From NCBI RefSeq assembly GCF_000375485.1, contig NZ_AQXE01000011.1:66239-77135 (forward strand): a stretch of DNA of 10,897 nt. The letters run 5' to 3'. Shown one piece after another: positions 5,568 to 10,897 of this stretch. This DNA comes from Desulfovibrio oxyclinae DSM 11498. GTDB taxonomy: Bacteria; Desulfobacterota; Desulfovibrionia; Desulfovibrionales; Desulfovibrionaceae. Below the pieces are notes generated by a model. The model saw nothing but the letters and a program-made list of their open reading frames with translations, did not search any database and had not been told where the DNA came from. Made by a program: the position numbers and the translations under genes. Every line of letters begins with the position of its first letter. Position 1 is the first letter of the stretch.

Positions 5568-6494
5568 TTACTCCCACACAGCGCAGCAAAAGCCATTCAT
5601 CCCAAAGCCATTACCGTTATAAAAAAGGTACTTTGAGCTTTTTGTACTAACAACAGAAGGATAGGCTTGCATTTTAGAATCCCATTCTTGCGGCCCTGGC
5701 TGGATTCCACATTCAGCATCACTTCGGATCCAACTCAGTCCATCTTCAGAAGTTGCATACCCGATACGGTAACTCTCAGGACCGTCTCTAAAGTCATTGC
5801 TTCCTCGATAGCAGAACCACATTTTATACATTCCATCTTCAAAAACTACAGTCGGCTTGGCATTTGCCTCATATTCAGACATGGTCGGGATGCAAGTTAG
5901 ATCATCCTTGCACCAATTTATTGCATCTTGTGAAAATGCAGTCTTTATCTGGTACAAAGATTCTGGTTTACCATCCACAGTAATCCATTTAGTACCTGCG
6001 GCATACCACATGCGCCATCCCTCCCCAAATTTCATGACCCATGGAGATATGACAAAATAAGGATCATAAGCGCTTCTATCCAAAACAGGACCATCAAATA
6101 AGCGAGTGAAACTGTTCCCTCCATCATCACTTACAGCAAGTCCAATCGCATTGCCATAAGGCACAGTCACTCGAATATTGTAAGCAGTGTAATATAAATA
6201 AATTTTTCCGTCGCACTCAAGCGCGCAAGTACATAAGGTACCACTGTCATCACAAGCACCAAGTTTTCCGAGGCTTAAAACTGGTTCTTTATGCACATAC
6301 AGGACTTTTGCAGGGTCGTCTTTGTCTAAGTCCACGTAAGTAATCCGACTCTTCCCATTTACATCACGCGGACTATAGTAGACACGGATACAATCTTCCA
6401 TCACAAGAGGTGTCGGCAACATTGCATGGCTGTTAATCCAGTCGAGTTCATACTTACTACGATCAAAGACAAGTCCAATTTTTCTCCAGGCCAT
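5568..6494 (-). CDS. Cytoplasmic five-bladed beta-propeller, GH43/GH32-like (308 aa)
   Basis: The protein resembles the catalytic propeller of glycoside hydrolase clans with GH43/GH32/GH130-like folds. Blade-type repeats are visible: RVYYSPRD (37-44), IYLYYTAY (98-105), RMWYAAG (161-167), YKMWFCYRG (223-231) and YLFYNGNGFG (289-298). They are interleaved with sequencing-grade 'S-x-D-G-x-x-W/F' turns at VSDDGGNSF, FSQDAINW and TSEDGLSW. Length matches a single propeller with nothing attached. There is no signal peptide, so it should sit in the cytoplasm beside the biosynthetic enzymes, which is odd for a secreted hydrolase. Candidate acidic residues include D19, D144 and E209, but I cannot assign a catalytic triad. 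The ATG at 6492-6494 has a good AAGAAGG site 7 bases upstream and follows the GNAT gene by 24 bases. Alternatives are a transglycosylase, phosphorylase or non-catalytic sugar-binding protein. Confidence 0.75.
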   Translation of the reverse strand: MAWRKIGLVFDRSKYELDWINSHAMLPTPLVMEDCIRVYYSPRDVNGKSRITYVDLDKDDPAKVLYVHKEPVLSLGKLGACDDSGTLCTCALECDGKIYLYYTAYNIRVTVPYGNAIGLAVSDDGGNSFTRLFDGPVLDRSAYDPYFVISPWVMKFGEGWRMWYAAGTKWITVDGKPESLYQIKTAFSQDAINWCKDDLTCIPTMSEYEANAKPTVVFEDGMYKMWFCYRGSNDFRDGPESYRIGYATSEDGLSWIRSDAECGIQPGPQEWDSKMQAYPSVVSTKSSKYLFYNGNGFGMNGFCCAVWE

Positions 6495-6518
6495 CGAAAC
6501 ACCTTCTTGAAATTCAAG

Positions 6519-6995
6519 TTACAAATTATACCCCAAAGACCAAAAATCTTTTCCCCACCAATGATGCGGATGAAAACCCTCGACTTGAAAACCGATTCTT
6601 TTATAAAATGCTACTGCATCTTCGCTCGGAGCCGTTAACTTTATCTTGTGAACACCGTGCTTTTTATAGAAGTCCACACACTGATCAAACAGCATAGAAC
6701 CGATACCTCTCGCTTGAAAGGATTGGTCAACTAGAAGCCAAAGGACAGTTGAGACTCCCCCCTCAGGAGGCAAGGCCAACAAGAAACCACAAACCATTTC
6801 ATCAAAAACGGCAACCCAGACAGCAGCTCTCTCTCTTTCTAAAAAGCTGGTAAAATTGTTTGTCTCAAAAAGCTGCGCATATCCGGCAATGGCCTGCTCA
6901 GGAAAATTAAAATTAGTTCGACAACTATTTTTCATCAAAGAGCAAAGACGCTCAGAATCATCAATACTAGCCAATCTAAAACAAAGACGGTTCAT
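6519..6995 (-). CDS. GNAT family N-acetyltransferase (158 aa)
   Basis: The protein is a GCN5-related acetyltransferase that would use acetyl-CoA (or another acyl-CoA). Strand 4 and motif A read VLWLLVDQSFQARGIGSMLF (84-103), with the pyrophosphate-binding Q-A-R-G-I-G-S at 94-100. Motif B is AVAFYKRIGFQVEG (127-140), and the C-terminus is rich in Trp and His (HPHHWWGKDFW). Length is standard. The ATG overlaps the stop of the methyltransferase gene by 4 bases (ATGA at 6992-6995), so translation is coupled. In this locus the likely acceptor is the amine of an amino sugar made by the upstream aminotransferase. A ribosomal or small-molecule substrate cannot be excluded. Confidence 0.9.
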   Translation of the reverse strand: MNRLCFRLASIDDSERLCSLMKNSCRTNFNFPEQAIAGYAQLFETNNFTSFLERERAAVWVAVFDEMVCGFLLALPPEGGVSTVLWLLVDQSFQARGIGSMLFDQCVDFYKKHGVHKIKLTAPSEDAVAFYKRIGFQVEGFHPHHWWGKDFWSLGYNL

Positions 6996-7639
6996 ATCGC
7001 ATCTCTATAAACATAGACAGTGTACTCATATAATCCATAATCCATTCGAACTGTGACATGCCGACTGATATTCTTAACCAAATATGAAACACATTCATCC
7101 AGAGGCCAATGAAAGAGGTCATCCCTGTACCAATCTACATGACTGCTCATCACATTGAAGGCCAGTCCTTTGCGGCAAAGACCATACGTTGAGTAAATAA
7201 TGTGCTTTGCGAAATCGGCCATACGCTGATGTGAAAGAGTAAGCTTTTCTGTAAGGACTCCATTCATTAAAACATAATCGGCAATTTGCTCTTGAATTGG
7301 ATTTTTTAGTAAATCCCTAGCTTCAAAAAACTCATTGGGATGTCTACGACTAGCAGCTTCAATCATCTTTTCGGATATATCAATACCGCGGTAGTTAAAA
7401 CGCTCCCTCTGCCCTGTGTCAGTCAAGTAGTCCACCATCAATCCGACTCCACACCCTACATCAGCCAGACACACACTGCCAGCTCGTGTACGGACAACAT
7501 CCAACATCACTGCGAACCGACGTTCTAGATCGTGTTGATTTGGCCAGTCAACCCCGCGATGATTGGGGCCAAACTCTGCCAGTCGTTTTTCATAGTGTTC
7601 TTTAACGACTTCATAATCGCCACCATTCATTTTAGACAA
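6992..7639 (-). CDS. Class I SAM-dependent methyltransferase (215 aa)
   Basis: The protein has the Rossmann-fold SAM-binding core of small-molecule methyltransferases. Motif I is LADVGCGVG (58-66), the acidic ribose-contacting motif II is YRGIDIS (83-89), and an IADYVLMNGV strand (119-128) follows. The C-terminal part contains WYRDDLFHWP (170-179). The frame is open to an ATG at 7738, but that would bury 85 bases in the upstream FemAB-like gene and add unrelated residues. I chose the TTG at 7639 because GGAG lies 7 bases before it, just after the upstream stop; the ATG at 7630 is the alternative. The start is therefore uncertain by up to three codons. Context suggests O- or N-methylation of a sugar or its acyl group. 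Confidence 0.88.
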   Translation of the reverse strand: MSKMNGGDYEVVKEHYEKRLAEFGPNHRGVDWPNQHDLERRFAVMLDVVRTRAGSVCLADVGCGVGLMVDYLTDTGQRERFNYRGIDISEKMIEAASRRHPNEFFEARDLLKNPIQEQIADYVLMNGVLTEKLTLSHQRMADFAKHIIYSTYGLCRKGLAFNVMSSHVDWYRDDLFHWPLDECVSYLVKNISRHVTVRMDYGLYEYTVYVYRDAI

Positions 7640-7653
7640 AAGCACATCTCCTG

Positions 7654-8694
7654 CTAGCGCGTAGAGCTTTTCCTGTTTTTCCAATATGGAGGAAAGTATC
7701 CGTCTTGCGAGTTGGAATCCACACCTGCAGAAAGGCAAAGTTGCTTGTATTCAGTTGACAAAACAACTTGCTTCAATGCTTTCAAATTACACGGTACGGC
7801 ATTAAATCGCTGTTTAAATCGATCGAGGCCATCACCGGGGGCAACTCCGCCTCCCAAATTGAGCAAACCGGCGCCTCTTTTTTTCTGCATTTCTAGTGCG
7901 TTCCAGATTATATTTCTGGAATATTTTCTGCCAGCTGAGGTTGATGCGCTAAGGAAGTATTCCATCACATTGCAGTCTCCCCTCCCATTCCCTTCGGGTA
8001 AAATGAAAAGTGAAACCGCCTCGACTTTGCCACCTACAATAACACCCACCGGCACCATTTCTGGAATCTCAAGAAAAGCCTTCAACGTTTCGCGGCTAAA
8101 ATCGTAGCAATCAGAAGCACCAACACGTTGCATAGTCTGTGGATACAATTCAAGAAAAGCTTCGTGCAAAACAGGCGTACTATGCGCGATTGTAACTGTA
8201 TGATCGCGATCAACTTTTCTAATCTCATACCGATGAGTCTTATTAAGCGAAGAAAACATATCCTTCAGAGGCGGAGTCAGGTCCAAAAGGTAGACCACTT
8301 GGGGCTGCTCCTCAAATTCATGAACCATGTCCGTAGGCAACTCAATCGCTGGATTTTGCACGATGTATGCAGTTGCAAATCCTTCTCGACGGCAAAAATC
8401 TGTCCATTCAGCAAAAAATGAGTGGCCTTTGTTTGAGGGCCATGTGGTTACGAAGCCACCAGAACCATAGGGAGAAAATAATTCCGGAGGAGCTGTGGCT
8501 GACAGTCTTCGAACTCCTAGAGGACATACAGCCTTGCCTCCATCACCATCACACCGATACAAAAACAACTCATATTCCACTGACAAAGACAAAGCTTTGC
8601 AGTAAGCATGAGAATGAGCCAGCGGAGTAGCCATCCCATCTAATGCTCTGCACCAGCGCTCTTCATCCGTTAATGGAATCAATTCGTGTTTCAT
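7654..8694 (-). CDS. FemAB/GNAT-like acyl or aminoacyl transferase (346 aa)
   Basis: The protein belongs to the FemAB-like double-GNAT group (Pfam GNAT_6 type) found in capsule and exopolysaccharide loci. Typical signs are FSPYGSGGF (73-81), the LNKTHRYEIRK basic motif (150-160), SLFILPEG (228-235), and the conserved LNLGGGVAPGDGLDRFKQRF block (278-297) that marks the end of the second GNAT domain. Classical FemABX enzymes transfer amino acids from charged tRNA to peptidoglycan. Relatives in glycan loci are thought to acylate amino groups, so an aminoacyl or acyl transfer to the sugar is inferred. The ATG at 8692-8694 is preceded directly by a TTG (8697) that could also start. No strong ribosome binding site is seen. 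It starts 16 bases after the radical SAM gene. Confidence 0.85.
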   Translation of the reverse strand: MKHELIPLTDEERWCRALDGMATPLAHSHAYCKALSLSVEYELFLYRCDGDGGKAVCPLGVRRLSATAPPELFSPYGSGGFVTTWPSNKGHSFFAEWTDFCRREGFATAYIVQNPAIELPTDMVHEFEEQPQVVYLLDLTPPLKDMFSSLNKTHRYEIRKVDRDHTVTIAHSTPVLHEAFLELYPQTMQRVGASDCYDFSRETLKAFLEIPEMVPVGVIVGGKVEAVSLFILPEGNGRGDCNVMEYFLSASTSAGRKYSRNIIWNALEMQKKRGAGLLNLGGGVAPGDGLDRFKQRFNAVPCNLKALKQVVLSTEYKQLCLSAGVDSNSQDGYFPPYWKNRKSSTR

Positions 8695-8710
8695 CAATAA
8701 GGCCTAAGGC

Positions 8711-9955
8711 TTAAGACAGGATGTAACACCCGTCTTCAGACAATACAGCAGCCCTTTTTTCTATAGTCGCTGAGTCAACCTTTTGAGGAAGAGATGATGA
8801 CACAGCCTTGGGCCTATCCTCATATCGGTTAACAGTGACCTCAGCAAATCCCAAAGCTTTCGCAGCCTTTCTGGACAATTGGAAATCTTCCTCAGTTTCA
8901 CCAGGAAATCCAATAAGCAGACTGGTTCTTAACGCAATCTCAGGCGCTCTCTCATTGATCTCTTTAAGAGTATCCAAGGCATCTTGTGCCTTGTATTCCC
9001 GCTTCATCGACTCAAGTACTGAATTAGAGCCTGACTGAAGTGGGACAAACAGCTCCTTAATGTTTTCCTGGTGTCTAACAATTACAGGCAGCAGTGTATC
9101 TCGATCCTCAATTAACCACTGTGGATTACAGTCGATTATTATAAGATTAAAATCTTCAGCATAACTGCAAAGAGACTTAATCAGTTCGGCCAAAGAACTG
9201 TTTATGTCTTTCCCGTAGCATCCGGTGTCTTCTGCGATTAACTGAAAAGTCTTATAACCTTTGTCTATTCCCTTTTTAAAATCATGGAAAACGTCCTCAA
9301 GCGGTCGGCTACGCAGGGTGCCTGTAGCATACTTCGTTGCACAAAAAGCACATTGACTAAGACATCCATCCGCAATTTTAATATTATAGTATGGAATAAA
9401 AGTTTGCGGCTTGTTGCCTTTGGCAAGACTTTTAATCTTTTCGTATAAACTTTTCCCTCGAACTGAGTATTCGAGAAACTTACCGTTCATAAAGAATTTG
9501 TAGAATATTCTTTTGTACAGCTTTGACTTGCGACAAAAACTACGGGCTACAAGATAATTCACTATATCCGGATTATCGGCAATACTGTCCGGATACTCCA
9601 CTTCTTCAAAAGGAGTGATGGCATTAATCAACTCATCAAATTTTTCCAGTTGACCCGTGGGGACAAAAACGCAATCACGGATGTCACTCATCGGGCCAGC
9701 GTTAATCAGAGGAAGGCAGCCAGTTACAACGATAAGAGAGTTCTTGTTTCCACGCCTTGCAACCGCTTCATGAATAGCTCTAAGCGAATTCTCCTCATTA
9801 AGCTCAACGACACCACAGGTTGCAACAATTATCATGTCAGCAGTCTCAGGTTTCCTGGACATATCCCAACCATTGCGCTCCAGATAACTCTGAAGATGGA
9901 TAACATCCAGGCCCCTTCGAATACACCCCGCGCTAAACACATAGAATTTTTTCAT
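8711..9955 (-). CDS. Methylthiotransferase-like radical SAM protein lacking TRAM (414 aa)
   Basis: The protein has the MiaB/RimO/MtaB architecture minus its last domain. An N-terminal UPF0004-type domain has the three cluster ligands C11 (SAGC), C47 (ATCGVVE) and C80 (VTGC). The radical SAM CxxxCxxC is C198-LSQ-C202-AF-C205. Further family motifs are AEDTGCYGKD (241-250), FVPLQSGSNSVLESMKREY (303-321), LIGFPGETEEDF (347-358) and NRYEDRPKAVSSSLP (376-390). It therefore should carry two [4Fe-4S] clusters and SAM. The spacer before CxxxCxxC is about 40 residues longer than in MiaB and basic (KSKLYKRIFYKFF), and the protein stops right after the radical SAM domain with no RNA-binding TRAM domain. 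A tRNA substrate is thus doubtful. The ATG lies 18 bases after wbqC-like, with no clear ribosome binding site. Confidence 0.88.
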   Translation of the reverse strand: MKKFYVFSAGCIRRGLDVIHLQSYLERNGWDMSRKPETADMIIVATCGVVELNEENSLRAIHEAVARRGNKNSLIVVTGCLPLINAGPMSDIRDCVFVPTGQLEKFDELINAITPFEEVEYPDSIADNPDIVNYLVARSFCRKSKLYKRIFYKFFMNGKFLEYSVRGKSLYEKIKSLAKGNKPQTFIPYYNIKIADGCLSQCAFCATKYATGTLRSRPLEDVFHDFKKGIDKGYKTFQLIAEDTGCYGKDINSSLAELIKSLCSYAEDFNLIIIDCNPQWLIEDRDTLLPVIVRHQENIKELFVPLQSGSNSVLESMKREYKAQDALDTLKEINERAPEIALRTSLLIGFPGETEEDFQLSRKAAKALGFAEVTVNRYEDRPKAVSSSLPQKVDSATIEKRAAVLSEDGCYILS

Positions 9956-9961
9956 ATAATC

Positions 9962-9967
9962 ATTATA
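9962..9967 (-). promoter_or_regulatory. Perfect -10 hexamer TATAAT just before the radical SAM gene
   Basis: On the minus strand TATAAT is followed by six bases and then the ATG at 9955. A start site seven bases past the hexamer would be the A of the ATG, giving a leaderless transcript. That would suit the missing ribosome binding site. No good -35 hexamer stands 16-18 bases upstream (the sequence there is near AAAACG), and the region is AT-rich, so chance is possible. Confidence 0.3.
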
Positions 9968-9973
9968 CCCGTT

Positions 9974-10678
9974 CTAGCATTGAACGTTTTCAGTTTCGTA
10001 AACTAACAACTCTTGGAAGCTAGATGTACACATCATAGCATCAAGAACCGACAACCCTGAAACAAAATCCCCTGTCCCCTGTGGATATGACCTAAGCTTG
10101 GGCTGTAAAAACTCAAGTGATATACCCTTCCGCCGAAAGGTTGCGCAGTCATACAGATCTCTACCGCCGGGAAGGTTGACATACGTTTCAGCACAATTTT
10201 GGATGCAAATATCCAAAACCCTGTCAGACCCGGACAGCCCTTTCCGAGGGTATACAGAAGAAGTTTCAACTATTTCCGTACTAATCCCAAGATAAGAACA
10301 AACTCTCTTCAGCGAATGCACAAGAAAAGTGGATAAACCACTTATTTTACAGGCAAGCATGTCTTCAATCAAAGGCATCACGTTATTATACATAGGTGCT
10401 TTTTTGTAAGCATGCTTTATTGTTTTAAGAAACCTTCTAGCCCAATCCTCGTAATCCTGCCCGAGTTCCAACTCATTGATCATTTTATTCTGGCTTGCCT
10501 TTTTAACAGGCAAAGAAAAAGTATTAGGTCGCCCATCTACAAGAATACGGTTTCGATTCACCCATCCCCGCTTAATATAATTAACATCATCAAGCACAAC
10601 GAATCGATCTACGGATGCAAGCAGCTGAAAATAACCAAGATAGGGCAAAAAATATGGCTGCATCACGGCTAATCGCAT
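9974..10678 (-). CDS. WbqC family protein (234 aa)
   Basis: The protein is a full-length member of the WbqC family, named after an O-antigen gene and repeatedly found with sugar aminotransferases. The signature is intact: MRLAVMQPYFLPYLGYFQLL at the N-terminus with the QPYxxPYLGYF core, and LDDVNYIKRGWVNRNRIL (29-46) with conserved acidic, Tyr and Arg residues. VNLPGGRDLYD lies in the C-terminal part. It has no signal peptide or membrane segment. The biochemical role is not well settled; the family is suspected to act in N-acylation or related decoration of amino sugars. The ATG overlaps the aminotransferase stop by one base (TAATG at 10676-10680), and a strong GGAGG sits inside the upstream gene's end, so the two are translationally coupled. 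That supports a joint step. Confidence 0.9.
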   Translation of the reverse strand: MRLAVMQPYFLPYLGYFQLLASVDRFVVLDDVNYIKRGWVNRNRILVDGRPNTFSLPVKKASQNKMINELELGQDYEDWARRFLKTIKHAYKKAPMYNNVMPLIEDMLACKISGLSTFLVHSLKRVCSYLGISTEIVETSSVYPRKGLSGSDRVLDICIQNCAETYVNLPGGRDLYDCATFRRKGISLEFLQPKLRSYPQGTGDFVSGLSVLDAMMCTSSFQELLVYETENVQC

Positions 10679-10897
10679 TACTGTCCTCCTCTGCAGGAAA
10701 GAACCAGATCAATAATTTTTTCTTGGTCAAACGGAGCAAGGTCTGGATAAATCGGAAGGCAAATCACTGCTTCACTGATTTCTGAAGCGACCGAAAGAGA
10801 GTGTTGACCAGCGCTTTTGAGGTCTCTGTATGAAGGGAAATCACTAATTAAAGGATAGTAGTATCGCCTCGGATGAATATCATGTTCCTTAAGCTTT
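10678..10897 (-). CDS. DegT/DnrJ/EryC1/StrS aminotransferase, C-terminal 72 residues (partial)
   Basis: Only the end of the gene is inside the window; it continues past the right edge. The visible 72 residues carry the C-terminal signature of PLP-dependent sugar aminotransferases: HPRRYYYPLISDFPSY, which is the substrate-side R-x-Y-Y-x-P loop, and EISEAVICLPIYPDLAPFD, followed by a closing helix (EKIIDLVLSC). Such enzymes convert a keto group of an NDP-sugar to an amine in the cytoplasm. The catalytic lysine would lie outside the window. The YYYP form is typical of the 3- or 4-amination group, but position specificity cannot be told from this piece. Its stop overlaps the WbqC-like start. Confidence 0.88.
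   Translation of the reverse strand, partial: KLKEHDIHPRRYYYPLISDFPSYRDLKSAGQHSLSVASEISEAVICLPIYPDLAPFDQEKIIDLVLSCRGGQ

Noticed and set aside
6506..6518. Palindrome CTTGAAATTCAAG between the GNAT and propeller genes
   Set aside because: Short, overlaps the stop region and the ribosome binding site, and has no T-run; likely incidental, though it could modulate translation.
7640..7738. N-terminal extension of the methyltransferase from the ATG at 7738
   Set aside because: It would overlap the FemAB-like gene by 85 bases and lies upstream of a better-placed GGAG and TTG start; the extra residues do not look like methyltransferase.
8711..9955. Naming the radical SAM protein MiaB
   Set aside because: It has the MTTase motifs but lacks TRAM, has a long insert before CxxxCxxC, and sits in a glycan operon, so the tRNA assignment is not supported.
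1..10897. CRISPR arrays, tRNA or rRNA genes, insertion sequences
   Set aside because: I saw no regularly spaced repeats, cloverleaf-like segments, transposase motifs or terminal inverted repeats in the window.

Overview
The window looks like a chromosomal segment of a Gram-negative anaerobe, most plausibly a Desulfovibrionaceae-like sulfate reducer. That placement is inference. It rests on a C_GCAxxG_C_C family cysteine protein beside a DUF1538/PII-like/CBS cluster, both typical of anaerobes, in GC-rich DNA, next to a polysaccharide locus of the O-antigen or capsule type. No taxonomic marker gene is present.

Region 1 (1-466): a short unassigned left edge, then one plus-strand gene for a small C_GCAxxG_C_C family protein. 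Region 2 (467-600): an intergenic stretch with two inverted repeats. The stronger one (526-556) reads as an intrinsic terminator for the minus-strand operon.

Region 3 (601-3100, minus strand, GC-rich): a tight five-gene operon. In transcription order it holds two tandem paralogous DUF1538 membrane proteins, a PII-like trimeric signalling protein, a paired-CBS-domain protein, and a 55-residue zinc-ribbon protein. The last is easily missed because of its size. The likely theme is a membrane transport pair of unknown substrate controlled by cytoplasmic nucleotide sensors.

Region 4 (3101-3392): a transition zone with no convincing gene. Base composition and codon use change here from GC-rich to visibly AT-richer DNA.

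Region 5 (3393-10897, minus strand, AT-richer, nine genes, the first cut by the window edge): a surface-glycan biosynthesis operon. In transcription order it encodes a DegT/DnrJ/EryC1/StrS aminotransferase (C-terminus only), a WbqC family protein, a methylthiotransferase-like radical SAM protein without a TRAM domain, a FemAB/GNAT-like acyltransferase, a SAM-dependent methyltransferase, a GNAT acetyltransferase, a cytoplasmic five-bladed beta-propeller (GH43/GH32-like) protein, a family 2 glycosyltransferase and a family 4 glycosyltransferase. A hairpin terminator overlaps the last stop codon. The set fits making an amino sugar, decorating it by acyl/aminoacyl and methyl transfer, and adding it to a lipid-linked or polymeric glycan. 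The radical SAM protein and the signal-less propeller have no standard role in such a locus and are the best candidates for something undescribed.
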